DNA of 64,000 nucleotides from contig DF237111.1 in the NCBI GenBank assembly GCA_000708835.1, positions 1 to 64,000 of the forward strand, given 5' to 3'. Source of the stretch: Klebsormidium nitens (Eukaryota > Streptophyta > Klebsormidiophyceae > Klebsormidiales > Klebsormidiaceae). Within the stretch, counting starts at the first letter, position 1. Every line of letters begins with the position of its first letter. Made by a program: the position numbers and the translations under genes. This document shows positions 37,501-48,800 of this stretch, one piece after another. The notes below the pieces were generated by a model. It made no database searches. It was given only the letters and a program-made list of their open reading frames with translations, and was not told where the DNA came from.

Positions 37501-40500
37501 ATGCTGGCCGTTCCCGTTCTCGCCGCCATGGACGTCGCTAACGACATGGTAAAGAGGCTCGCGAGCGTCCGCCCGAGAAGCACCCCGCCTGAGAAAGACA
37601 TTCAGGAAGGGGTGAGCTGGCATTATGTCGTCCGTCAATGAAGCCAAGTAACGTCGGTAATGACATGGTGAACAAGTTCGCGAGCGTCCGCCCGAGAAGC
37701 ACCCCGCCTGAGAACGAGATAGTGGAAGGTGTGAGCTGGCATAATGATTAACGGCCGTCGATTAAGCCACGTGGCAGTCCGGCAGGACGGGTGAGTCCAG
37801 AAGGGACCTGATGGTCAACTAGCATGAGCTCCAAACCTGAAAGCGAACGACATGGTGAATAGGCCTGCGCAAATTAGAGATTCAAGGTTTCAGTATATAT
37901 TACCTCTAAAGGTCATCACCCCTGAACTCGGGATACTTGAAGAAAATGGAAAGGTGATGACAAAATGACGGCCGTTGATGAAGCCATGTGGCAGTCTGGA
38001 AGAAGGGCCCAGTCCAGAGTCGATGTCATAGTCACTAAGCAAGACCTCGGAAGTTGAAAGCGTACTCTGCATATGTCTAGTACAGAACTACCAAGTAGCA
38101 GCCTCCGAAGTGCCGGGTTGCTGGAGAACCACAATCTGAACCGCCTCATTCAGCACAGCAAATTGCTTTGAAGCAGTGGCAAAGACCTCTTTTTTCCCTT
38201 GAGGGGTGTCATGGCGATCGAGGCGGCACGACCCAAAAGGATTCAGAAGCACACGGGAACCTTACATTCAGGCTCGCATCCTTTTCACTCCGCACAAAGA
38301 GCGACTATCCGAAAGACTCTCCCCCACCTGCTCAAGGAAACCGATTGAAGGTTCCGCAAGCGGCACGGGAACATTCGGCAGCGCCGCGAGACGTGAAAGG
38401 TTCCAGAAGAATAAGCGAGCTCACAAAGTCAGACTCGCAGCCAAATCACTCAGCGCAGAAAGGTTTACTGTCAAACCAACGCTCGCCTGCTCCGAGGAAC
38501 CTTTTGAATCGAAGGTCTTGCCACCGGCGCGGGATGATCCGGCAGCGCCGCGAGATGCAGAACAGCAGGATCGCCATTTGGACGTATTGGGACGCGACTG
38601 TGGCGGCAGCGGCCCCGGCAATGCCCCAGCCGCAGGTGAACATGAACAGGGGCAATAGAGCAACGTTGAGGGCGTTGCCGGCGACCTGGAGAGAGAGTTC
38701 GTAGCAAGAGTTAAGGGAGGGTCTGAGCAAGTGTGAAGGGAGGGACTCGCGTCGACTGTGAACTGCACAGGATTCTAGACTCTCACCTCCCGTCCAACTA
38801 CGCTTCTGCTCCGTCGGATCGACGTGTTAAAACTTATTTCGGGATCCATCCAAACGAGCACATCTATTGACGAAACGCAGACGAGCTCTCGCACATTCCG
38901 GCCGATGCCAAACCCTAAGCGCGCTCTGGCTAGGCTTTCGCAGGATCCACGCAGAACCGGATGCTTCAACATCGCTAAACGGCACCGGCTGGTTTGTTTG
39001 TGGTTGTCTAAAAAGCGGGCCCCGACGAAAGCAGCAGGTTGCTGGCCTGTCACGGCCTTACGGAGCTCTGGCGATAGGAGCCGGAGCTCCTATCGCCTTA
39101 CAACTGGAAATCAGTCGCTTGCACACCTTTTAGCAATCTGCGCAAGCTCCAATTTCAAAAGCAGGGCCAGTTGACCCTACTACTGGCCTACCAAGCTGAG
39201 TCTCTCCCCCCCTAGCCAACCAAAGGAGGCCACGTGGCGCTCACCTGCGCGTACAGCGGCGTCTTCGTGTCGCCGAACCCGCGGAACGCCCCCGAGACGG
39301 CCAAACTCACGACAAGCGCCGGCGCCCCTACCGCCCGTAACGCCAAATACATGCTCGCCGGTCCCATCATTTCTGCGTTCGCTCCATACAAACCCAGAAT
39401 GTGAACTGCGCCTAACCCGAGAACCAGACTCTCTACGATACCGAGCGCCGCGCCCACGAGGATCGACGCCGAGACGGCAGTGTTGACGGGCTTGGCACCG
39501 TCCAAAGAAAGCTGATCACCCGCCAGCGGACGCCCGAACTCGTCCAGAAGTTCTCCGTTGCGCTGCGCAAACCCGGTTTTGCGCTCCTTTTCAGTTTTGA
39601 GCCCCGTTTCAATTCCGCCACCTATCCGGTACTCGCTATTTTCGAGAACCCCGTCCCCTTGCCAGATGTCCGCTTCGGACCACACCGCACTGCCGGCCCG
39701 ACCGCGACTGTCCGAACTTGCGCCGCTGGAAGAGGCGACCGCACCGCTTTCCCGCCGTTCGCGGAGGTCCCCTTCGGACACCGCTTCATCGCCCCAATCA
39801 TACGCACGCTTCTCTGCGTCCGAATCCTGCCCCGATTCACCAACCGTCCGAAGTCGTTTCCGGATACTGTTCTCGCTGTGCTGATTGTTGGACGAAGAAG
39901 CTTGCTGGCCAGATTGCAACTCTTCAGCCGGGAGTCCATTCTGCTGATGTGTCTGAGAAGCAACCGAAGCTTCGTCCTTGGAGCGCTCGGCTTGAGCGGT
40001 TTGCAGGGCTGTGAGGAATTGCTCCCGCTCTAGTTGCCTCTGCGTCTCAGCTTCGGCGACGAACGACGTGGTCACGTTCAGGAGGGGGAAGTTGAACAGC
40101 TTGCACAGGGTGTTGAACACGTTGATTGACACTCCGGCGGCGGCCAGCTGGGCGGGGCCTGCGAAAGAAAAAGCTGGTGTTAAAGAAACGTCAAAAGGTG
40201 CCAAGTCAAGAAGGCTCAAGCAGAAGGCAGCGCAACTGTTCGAGCTAAAGAGGGCCTGTCATATGGGCAGCAGTGAAAGGTAGTGAAGGGAAGAAAGTCA
40301 GCTCAAAGAAACCCAAGCTACCCCGTAACGAGCAACAAACGCTCGAGAACCAATCTCCTCCCGTTTGTTTCAGAGATCATGGCAAAATGTCCCCATTCAA
40401 TACTCGCGCTTATGACCTCTTTGGACTTGCTGTCGGTTTTAGCCAAGAAGATCTTTTCACAGGAAATCTTGTAAGCCTCGGGCAGAAATGCCCGCTTCAA

Positions 40501-41642
40501 ACACCTCTTAACAACACCAAATAAGCATAAAGTGTGGATACTCTGCACTTTGGGTTATGTCCAACATCCCAATTCACTAGCAATCGAGGAGCTTTAAAAA
40601 CATTGTCAAATGACAAGATTTCTAAAGGGTACAGCTCACCTAGATTTCCAAGGAGCGAGGTTTCGAAAAGCGATGCGACTGGGTCTGCTGCAAGAGCTAG
40701 CAGTGCAGGGAAGGCCACAACGAGGATCTCCCACCACAGGTCGTCAATGTTCAGACGGTCACGCCTGCAAAACAGTAGGGACTGCTCGTTAGCAATTGAG
40801 TTGCAAGAAAGTTGATAAACTTGAACGTGTATACCATTCACGGAAGTTGCATTCTGTGATGGTTTGAATCCGCAGGGATTGGCTGAAAGAAGTGAAGGCA
40901 TGCTGAATCGACCATTCAAAGGAAGCCCTCTGAATGAATTAACACACAATAGGAATGAATCTTTGCGCCTTTCTCACCCTCAAGCAGGAAGCGAGCACAT
41001 TTCTCCCCTCGAATGTTTAAGCAAACCAAGGTCCTCCAAAATTTCGCCAACCAGAGCAAATAGACATGACGTACCACTTGGAACCTTTTGTTATCAGCAG
41101 GAGTTTGTGTGCAAAGCGACGAAGACAAACAACAAGTTTGCAAACCAGAACACTGTCGTTTGAGGCACTCACAGAACTAGGCCCAGACTCGCTAAGACGG
41201 ACGACTCAGGCGAAGGCGGGGCTTGCGACTCTTCACTTCTTGCAGCGCCTGCCCCGTCCGCATCGACCTGCACCCCTCCATCTGTCGCTGGCCTGTCCTC
41301 AACAACACTGCATCTCTGACTAGTCCGTCCCGGAGGCTTTCTCTCCGGTCTTCTAAACGAACTCACACGATTTGCTGTTTTCAAAACCCCGTGTGCGTTG
41401 CGTTTTCTGGATCTTGGGATGCATGCTGAGGTACCAACTGCTCGCGCGAGTGTGCTTGTGAAAGGAGGGGGAAAGGCACAGGGAATGCTTTTATGTTGAT
41501 GGGAAGGGAGGCGACTGTAGCACGAGGAAGGGCGTGTGTCTAGAAGCAAAGCAGGGGTGCTGGTTTGACTCCGTGCTAGTCTGATGGAAGGTGGTCGAGA
41601 AGGTATCCCCGTGGAACTAGGCTTGGGCAAAAAGGTTGCCAT
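34559..41642 (-). CDS. MATE-family transporter, FRD3/EDS5 (DTX42-47) type, plastid-targeted
   Basis: Eight exons in transcript order: 41642-41173, 40764-40640, 40158-39245, 38685-38487, 37588-37476, 36626-36438, 35892-35746, 34828-34559; 808 residues with continuous phase. Exon 1 (about 156 residues) is Ser/Arg/Pro-rich and looks like a chloroplast transit peptide. Membrane signatures follow: WWEILVVAFPALLALAADP, PAQLAAAGVSINVFN, PLLNVTTSFVAEAE, GAFRGFGDTKTPLYAQ, GVLLGRTLASLF, SDSVALAGQTILARAFAQ, LTQPVNALAFVWDGLHYG. This order is specific to the plant MATE clade that exports citrate or moves salicylate-related metabolites. A hydrophilic insert of about 180 residues (roughly 39495-40045) lies in a cytosolic or stromal loop. 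The exon 4 donor appears to be GC (38486-38485). The C-terminus is uncertain: the frame runs to 34559, but a donor GTACGC at 34706 could splice to an unseen exon. Confidence 0.88.
35565..35760 (-). repeat. Exon echoes of the MATE exon 7 donor junction
   Basis: The 3' end of exon 7 with its donor (35777-35741; GTCTACAGCGCCCAGGTTATG then GTAAGT) is repeated within the following intron at 35693-35661 and 35600-35565. The nearest-to-perfect copy reads GTCTACAGCGCCCAGGTTAC. Each unit, about 90 bases, also carries AATAAGCCCTTTGCTGCTCG (two copies near 35531 and 35619, plus a weaker third). Confidence 0.75.
37060..37170 (-). repeat. Exon echo of the MATE exon 5 donor end
   Basis: Plus-strand 37118-37170 matches the 3' half of exon 5 and its donor (37471-37520): the shared stretch GCCATGCTGGCCGTTCCC is exact and the flanks are similar. 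It lies in the intron downstream of exon 5. Directly before it, GGTCTACGGATCTT occurs twice. Confidence 0.7.
37620..38080 (-). repeat. Exon echoes of the MATE exon 5 acceptor end
   Basis: The acceptor and first half of exon 5 (37588 downward) recur in the upstream intron. The best copy starts at 37707 after TTCTCAG and keeps GCGGGGTGCTTCTCGGGCGG, then diverges after about 55 bases. Two further units (about 37751-37880 and 37955-38080) keep the flanking GACGGCCGTTGATGAAGCCA-type sequence and CGACATGGTGAA, but have lost most of the exon part. Confidence 0.75.
39070..39097. repeat. Perfect 12-bp hairpin
   Basis: GGCGATAGGAGC (39070-39081) and GCTCCTATCGCC (39086-39097) are exact inverted repeats around a CGGA loop, inside a MATE intron. 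No T-run follows on either side. Confidence 0.8.
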
Positions 41643-43451
41643 GGGTATGGAAAGGTTTGCTGGGGGGGGAAATTAGGAGTGGGAGTTGGGATCCAATTAA
41701 CCTGACCGCAGGAGTGGTTGCTGTGAGGCCCAAACTGCAGTGAAACACCTGACAGGTTAGAGCTGGCCCCAAGAAAACCGCCAGATCCATACAAACCGTG
41801 TGGCAAGTAGCACCTGAAACTGATTGTGGTGTATCGGTTACAGCATCTCATAATAGAGAGCCTCTGTACAGGTGCTGTTTTGAGAGGATCATTTTACTTC
41901 ATACCAAACAGGCTGGGCAACAAAGCCGGCTTTTTCAATGATACACGGAGCAGAAATGCTTATGTGTTTTTCATCAGGAGTGAGTCGCTGGTTGCCATGA
42001 TTAAACTCAAAAAGATCCAGTATGCCAGTGAGGCATTGGCCTCTCCAACTCATTCCTTTTAAGGACAGCCTTTGGGCAAAATCCAGTCTTTTCCCACCAG
42101 CCGCATCAAGCTTTTGCATCCTTGGTTCGATCCAGACAATGCCAACGACTGAAGAAGGATCCCAGCGCCCAGTTATACGCCTGAAATGCAAGAAAGGACT
42201 AGCTCTTCTCTAATCAACCACTTACATTTCGAAGTGTGGGTACCACCAGCTGCATCACTGAAGCGCAAGAAAGGGCCCCTCAAATATGTGCAGGCCTCCT
42301 TCCCATCTGCAGATGCTAGTTATTGCAGACGCCATTGCAATTCTACCTCCCTTTTCTCTAAATGCGCGAACTTAAAGTTAAAGCCAGCCTTAGGCTTCAG
42401 GCTTAACCACGCCCGGGCAGAGAGTACTGCTTCGGGGATATTATTGAATTCTTTTTATATTCAGCTTGAAATGACATCTGACCTAGAGTCTGTTCTCATA
42501 AGGGCTTGGTCATCTTTGGAGATCTGACAACTGATACTGCACTGGAAGTACTGGGTGCAGGTACAAGAGGGGGTGTGTTCAGGTTATCTATTGCAACAAA
42601 ACTGGCCATTTTCTTGCCAATGGGGCCTGGTTATGCATACGAGGTCGGCCTGCATACTCCGGTCATGCCCGGGAGTGATAAAGACAGCCCCGGGCCAGGC
42701 CTGCATATCGATCCAGGCCGGCTCCAATATGCAGTTAACGTACCCTTCTCGGTACGGTAATACTAATATTATGTTTAGATGTCCCGGCTTTTCAAGGGAG
42801 TGCAATTCAGCTTTCTGGACTGTATAGGGGCTAGCTAGCTATACAAGAAGCCTCAAGTTAACCGTCGGCTTGACTGGATTTGGTCAATGGATGTCAAAGG
42901 GGTGCGCTGCTCTACTTGGCTCGGCTCACGTGCCCCGGTCTAAATCGTCGATCGGAGCACGCGTACGGCTGCATGTGAGTGCTTGGCGAGAAGCGATCTC
43001 CTTGCGCGCCCTCGGGACCCCGTTCCAACCAATTCTCTGCCGACAACACCATTCCGGCCGGAACTTGGACCTCACGCCGGAGCCGGAGCCGGCGGAAGTC
43101 GACCAGGCGGAAACCGGAAGGAATGGCGGAACAAGAAAGGGATGGGCCTTGACACCATATCCAACGTCTCGCTTTGAAACAGGAGGGGGGAGCTTCACAA
43201 GTGTCAGTAAGTGTCGTAGCTGCTTCATCATCGAGAGTGACTTGCTGTGTGCAGTGTGCGCTGCCTTACGTGCGCCCGCGCCCTCTCCTCGTCTTAGCTG
43301 GATCTACGAATCAGATTCGAAGCGTGCTTGGCGTGCGTTTGGGCGGCCCCTGCAAGCAAGGAGGTATAGGAGACATACCGTCCATTATTTCTAGAGGCGG
43401 GTTCAGAGGCGCACTGATCAACCTGCGGCGTCGCGTCGGCCTGCCAAAAAC
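41643..43451. other. Intergenic, divergent 5' regions
   Basis: Lies between the start of the minus-strand MATE gene and the plus-strand F-box/LRR gene. No gene or repeat element is supported. The last 450 bases are GC-rich. Confidence 0.4.
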
Positions 43452-44759
43452 ATGGAAGGTCCTGAACCTTCATCATCGAGAAGTGTTGCAATGTCCCCTT
43501 TTGACAGGCTTCCAGAAGCAGTCATTCTGCAAATTTTAAGTCGCGTCCCGGGGAATAAAGATTTCCTTGATTATAGAGCAGTGTGTAGAAGTTGGCGGGC
43601 TTTGTCATACCAAGCACAGTGCTTGTACCACCCCTATGGGGGATCCGGGAGATATATTGAGGACTCAAAAGCTCTCTCAATCTGCGCATCCATTTCAAAG
43701 CTATTGCCAGCCCTCACGCAGTTGAATCTGGACGCCAGGTTGCTTGAGCCCTCTTTTGCCCAAATAGCCAAGTTTTTGCCCCACCTACGAGATCTCTCTA
43801 TTCAACATGTGACCAAGATAGAGAAGTCGGTGCTTCTTGTTGGATACTCCAAGTTCGAACTCTTGTGCAAGCTCCGCTTCGTGGAACTTGAGACAACTGA
43901 GGAGGAGTTCCATAAGCTCCTGGATCTATGCCCGAGACTGGAGGGTCTGCGGATTGGGAACTTACGGGTTGAGAAAACGGATGCCGATAGCGAGCATCAT
44001 GACCGCTCGCTCGAGGTCATCTGCCCTCGCTTGAAGGAGTTTGAGATTCTGTATTCCCGCCACATCTACGGACTGGCTCGAATCAACCTCCATACACCGC
44101 TCCTAGAAGTTCTTAGGGTGGACAGGTTGGAACCTCCATTTCAACTCCATTTAGGAGAACACCAGTTGACAAGTCTTAGGATGTCGGTAAACCCGCCGTT
44201 TGCGGGGCAAACCCTTCTCCTGCCCAAGGTTACAGAGCTCACACTCTTGACTCCGGACCCTTCTTGGTCGGGCCACTACAACATTCCTGGTGGATGGGAG
44301 AGAGTTCTTCGGATGATGGTGGATCCGTGCCTTTCACTCAAAAGCCTGGCAGTCCCGCAGAACCCTCCAACACATTCAAGGTTTGCAAGAAAGCCAGATC
44401 CTCATCCTTGTCACGGAAACCAGGAGCCAGCAATCTGCATTGCGCGCTTTTGTACACAATTTAGAATACTAGAGAACTTGGAGATTGACCGGGATCTTTT
44501 TGCAAATCTTATGGTGTCCCCCAGCGGCAAGGCATTGCAAGACCAACTCCCATGTCTGTCGAAAATAACGGTGTCTTTAGGAGCTCCCTTAACAGAAGAG
44601 AATGTAAATTGCCTCAGGTGGTTTCTAGATAACGCTACTGCTCTGCGGAACATGCACCTGCGTGTGAAGGATTTTGGCGTTTGCGAGGACTCAGATGCCT
44701 TGAACATGTTAGGAGAGATCCAAAGAGAGTATCTGGCGGTCAACTTTGCAACCTTCTAA
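43452..44759 (+). CDS. F-box/leucine-rich-repeat protein
   Basis: Intronless frame of 435 residues from the ATG at 43452; a second in-frame ATG lies 13 codons later, just before the F-box. The F-box spans about residues 16-52 (FDRLPEAVILQILSRVP, DYRAVCRSWRAL). It is followed by irregular leucine-rich repeats (LTQLNLDARLLEP, LPHLRDLSIQHVTK, CPRLEGLRIGNLRV, CPRLKEFEILYSR, LLEVLRVDRLEPP, LENLEIDRDLF, LRNMHLRVKDFG). The expected role is substrate selection in an SCF ubiquitin ligase. It is not closely similar to the F-box pair at 12.5-16 kb, and the substrate is unknown. The length and layout are usual for plant FBXL proteins. Confidence 0.88.
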   Translation: MEGPEPSSSRSVAMSPFDRLPEAVILQILSRVPGNKDFLDYRAVCRSWRALSYQAQCLYHPYGGSGRYIEDSKALSICASISKLLPALTQLNLDARLLEPSFAQIAKFLPHLRDLSIQHVTKIEKSVLLVGYSKFELLCKLRFVELETTEEEFHKLLDLCPRLEGLRIGNLRVEKTDADSEHHDRSLEVICPRLKEFEILYSRHIYGLARINLHTPLLEVLRVDRLEPPFQLHLGEHQLTSLRMSVNPPFAGQTLLLPKVTELTLLTPDPSWSGHYNIPGGWERVLRMMVDPCLSLKSLAVPQNPPTHSRFARKPDPHPCHGNQEPAICIARFCTQFRILENLEIDRDLFANLMVSPSGKALQDQLPCLSKITVSLGAPLTEENVNCLRWFLDNATALRNMHLRVKDFGVCEDSDALNMLGEIQREYLAVNFATF

Positions 44760-45098
44760 GATTGGAAGGAAGAAGGAGCCGAATTTCACGTAGTCAACAG
44801 TAGCTACTAAACTGAGTCACGGAAGACATATCATGTAGTCAGGGATAATTAAAGGAGAGGACAGACAAATACAATTGCTGATTGATTCAATAGCACCATA
44901 TAGGGTTGTAAGATGTCCGATCGTATGGTATCTTTCTAAATATCAGGTGTTGAGTTAAATCGACTCTTATGTACGTTGTAATCTTGCATCCTAATAAGTT
45001 GCTGGCCGAATCAGCACGTGCGTCAAAGTGTTGATGCAGCCCGCGATCCGCCCGACTGCTGCCTACTAACAAAAGTCGTCTTGATAATCTGGTGTGAT
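44760..45098. other. Intergenic
   Basis: 3' flank of the F-box/LRR gene; nothing else recognised. Confidence 0.35.
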
Positions 45099-45170
45099 CG
45101 TGGTCAACCTATTACGTACTAGAGTATATAGTAGCTACTATATACTCTAGTACGTAATAGGTTGACCACG
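45099..45170. repeat. Perfect 72-bp palindrome
   Basis: Bases 45099-45134 and 45135-45170 are exact reverse complements with no spacer. The centre is GTAGCTAC and the outer ends read CGTGGTCAACC. It is AT-rich in the middle and could extrude as a cruciform. It lies in intergenic DNA between convergently transcribed genes. Confidence 0.9.
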
Positions 45171-45814
45171 TGACCAAAAAGTGCACTTGTCTGTCGTCAA
45201 ACACTGCAGCTGAGATCCGGATGGTCCAACACTGACACATGCGTATAGCGGGCCTAGATCTCGCACGCATGCAGTGCCAGACGGTTCGACGGTCGAATCA
45301 TTGCATGACTCAGAAACATCATGTCTTTTATGGAGTGACGTAGACAATGTATATACGAACGGTTCAATCATAGCTACACCGTGACATGCACATGACTGGG
45401 CCAGGATCATCGATTTATCAACAGCGAAACACGCGTAAAACAACAATATACCAGCGTACATGCGTATATACTTGCTTTTGTAAAGCCTCAGTGAGCCCGC
45501 TGAGCCATCGGGCAACGCTTGTATGGATGGTACGTGTTTTACATGATCAGAAAGCACTACAGATCGAGTCGGAACACCAGCACCACGATCTGATCGTCGA
45601 AATCCAACTAGGAGCAAGTATGTTCCCACGATCGAACTGATAAGACCCGTTGACTTCCACAACTTTGCTCAATTCAGGAGGACAGCTAAAGCTCTGGAAC
45701 CCCGTCCAACCCTAATCCGAGTTCCAAGTCAAGGACAAAAAACAACTTTGACGGAACATTGAAGGTCTGTCCTCAGAGGTCATCATCTGCTCAAAGGAGC
45801 GACGAAAGCCGGCT
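45171..45814. other. Intergenic
   Basis: Between the palindrome and the 3' end of the b561 gene. No gene is supported. Confidence 0.35.
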
Positions 45815-48800
45815 TTATAGTTTTAAAAAGCCTTCCCTTTGCTTTCCATTCAAGCTCTGCATATCAATCTCCGTGGGGCTGCTGTACCCCACACTCCACG
45901 GTCCTCGTACCCGCCAGTACCATTCTAGGCCAACAAACACGATTAAGACAAGTATCCATACAAACGTGAATGCGGCGACAGCCGACGACTCTGCCTCGTA
46001 TATGTATAAGCCGACATAGATGTTGACAATTGCAAGGACGACCGCGGATCGGCCCACCCAATGATGGTACAGGTTCCATTTGGGCCGGTTCTCGGCATCC
46101 TTCTTGGGGCGGAACACGGCAGCGAGGACCTGGCACGAGGGATTTGCGAAGAAATGAGAAGACGGATGTATTTTATTTTGGTACAGAGAAGGGGACTAAT
46201 TAGATGAGGAAACGAAGCATTGAAATGTCAGCTTTCATACCTGAACCTTCTAAGCAAAGGAGAGGTTGATAATGATCTGAGGGAAATTCCGGTCAAGCTA
46301 GGAACCATTGACTTTCGGCGCTCATAGGTTGGGCTACAAGCAGATACTCTGCGAGTTCCCTTGCAGCAAAGACAGGTCTCCTTCAAATAGCTATCCCGAG
46401 CTAGCAAACATCGATGCTCATGAACTGATGGGCTGTCGTTGGTTCAAACGCATCTCCACAAGGGTCGTCAAGAGAGCCTCTGCAAACAGGCCTCCACGGA
46501 TACCTTGAACTTTAGGCAGTGTCCTTAACCAGCCCGGTTAATGTCCAATGGCAACCGCTGTGCAGGACAGGGAAGAGAGAGATGTTCCGCCAACCAACCT
46601 GCATGATGACCATAATAGGGAGCAGGAAGGCGAACGCAAGGTGCGCCAACATCCCCTGTTCCTGCTTCCCCTCCGCTTTCCAACCCAGTAACCAGGCGAT
46701 AACGAAGAAGAAAACCCCAACGCCCTGGAAGCCCCGGTGCAGGTTCCACCAGCGGGGGTCCAGGTGGCGGAAGAACCGGGCGGCGATGATCCCCGCGGGA
46801 AAGAGGACGGCCCAGACGAGAACCATGAGGAAACCGTGCGCCTGCGGAGGAGGGGCGCGTTAGTATTTGGATTTCAGGGGGGAAATGGTTCGAGACGCTT
46901 TTAAAGATCTTCTTTGGCCGGGGAGAGTGCCGAGAGTGGGAAAAATATGGCTGTCCTCAAAAGCCTTTTGACTTTGAGGACCATCGCACAGGGGCTGAAG
47001 CTGGTCGAGACGAACATAACGATGTACAGACGCGCAGAAGGGAAACGTCGCGAAGTAGAAACCGACGTGGTTAAAATAGAGGAGCGCACATTTGAAAGCC
47101 CCAAGGACATTCTGCTCTTGTGAGAAGGGGTTTTAAGGCAAGGGGCTTTTGACCGGAGCTGACCCAGTTCGAGAACGGTTCGAAGAAGACGGCGAACCAG
47201 AAGAGAACCCCGATATGCCTGGCGCTGCAATAGGCAGAGGACGCTGGTAACAAAGAGCTTTGGAAGTGGTTGCAAAGCTTGTGCCCAACTAGAACCGAAG
47301 GATCTCCAACCAGGAAGGAAGTGATTTTGGGTCCAACAGGAAAGGGGGTCAGCGTAAACGAGAAATGTGAAGGAACCAGAGGCCTGGACATACGGAGGAG
47401 AATGATGACAAAGAGTGATAGATGTTGCAGATTCACAATACAGCACCAATGCACTCAAGGTCGTCAGTCTCTCGCTCACGAGCAGGGAGGACAAGCGTAA
47501 GAACGACCATGAGGAAGACCGTGAGAAGCTAACGTTTTGAAAGAGTTATACGGGCGAGCCCTGAAAGGAACTGCGCACTTAAAACAGAAGAAAGAGCAGA
47601 AAGGCTGCGCTGAGTATGAAGAGTGGTTGCTCTTTTGAAAGCCTCGGACTTAAGCTCCCTTGAACGGAGGGAGAGGAAGAGGCCCTGCGCAAAATCGAGT
47701 AGTGGAAGTACGGACCTTCACTTGATTAGTATCTTCCTGCATGTTGCCCGATTGCTGAAGGACAACTGTCAACTTGGACGCACAATAGCACGAAAAAACG
47801 GCGTTTAGACAAGAAACCTTCAGACGCAGCGCCCCCGTACCTGTGTAAAAGTGTCATCTTCTTCCTCTGGGGGCCCTCCTTCCGCCCAGTCTATTGTGGA
47901 TTTATAGTAGTTTGAATGCTGCGGGATCCGCCCGGTGGTTTCGTCCCCGGGGGGGCCGCGTGCGAAGATGACGTCAGCTTTTGCATACTGCTCCTTCGAG
48001 AGCGTCAAGGTGAAGAGCATCGTGAGGAAGCCGTTGGAGTACTCTGCAAGGATTCCGTCCGCGCCTAGTTGCAGGGTGCCCTCACCGGGGGTCACCAAGT
48101 GCTCGTCCTTGCCCGCCAGAAAGTACTTGTTGGAGTAAATGCCCCCTGACAAAGAGGAGGAGTATAAGAGATTGAGAGATCCACAGGATGACAGGGAAAC
48201 GCTCAATATCTCTAGCAAGAGACCGAAAAGCGTCCAAACCATTCGCACCCCGAATTGATTGGAAGTATGCCACCTGAACATAGGAGACAAGCGTGCGACT
48301 AAAGAAGGAATGGAGAGTCCTTGTAAGAGGCGGGGAAAGGAAAGCTAGTCTTGTACCTCAGCAAGCTCCGATATCAACGATGACTCTCATGAGACAGGAC
48401 TCAGGGACAATTCGTGAGCCACTAGAGAGAACGCTGTTGGCAACGACTGCAAACTCGGCATGAGAGTCAATCAGGTGCTCAAGACAACATTCGAAAAGGC
48501 CTGATTGGGAAAGAAGTTAAGTTTGTGACCACCGTCAAGTCTGAACCCCCAAGAACAGTGCGCAGGACAGTATGCACAGAAAAACAAAAGGCAACGGCCC
48601 GTTTCTACTTTCCGGCGCCGGCTGCTCACCCGCGGTTGGAAACGCCGCTACCACGCTCGAACCGATCATCTGCTTCCCCAGCCCGAAACCTGCCCACCCC
48701 CCCAACTCGTCACGGCGAGTTGCACGACTCGATCCCCGAGGTTGTTCCAATGGAAAATAAACCCGCTCGGGTCTTCTTGACAGGTTTGGAAGGAGACATT

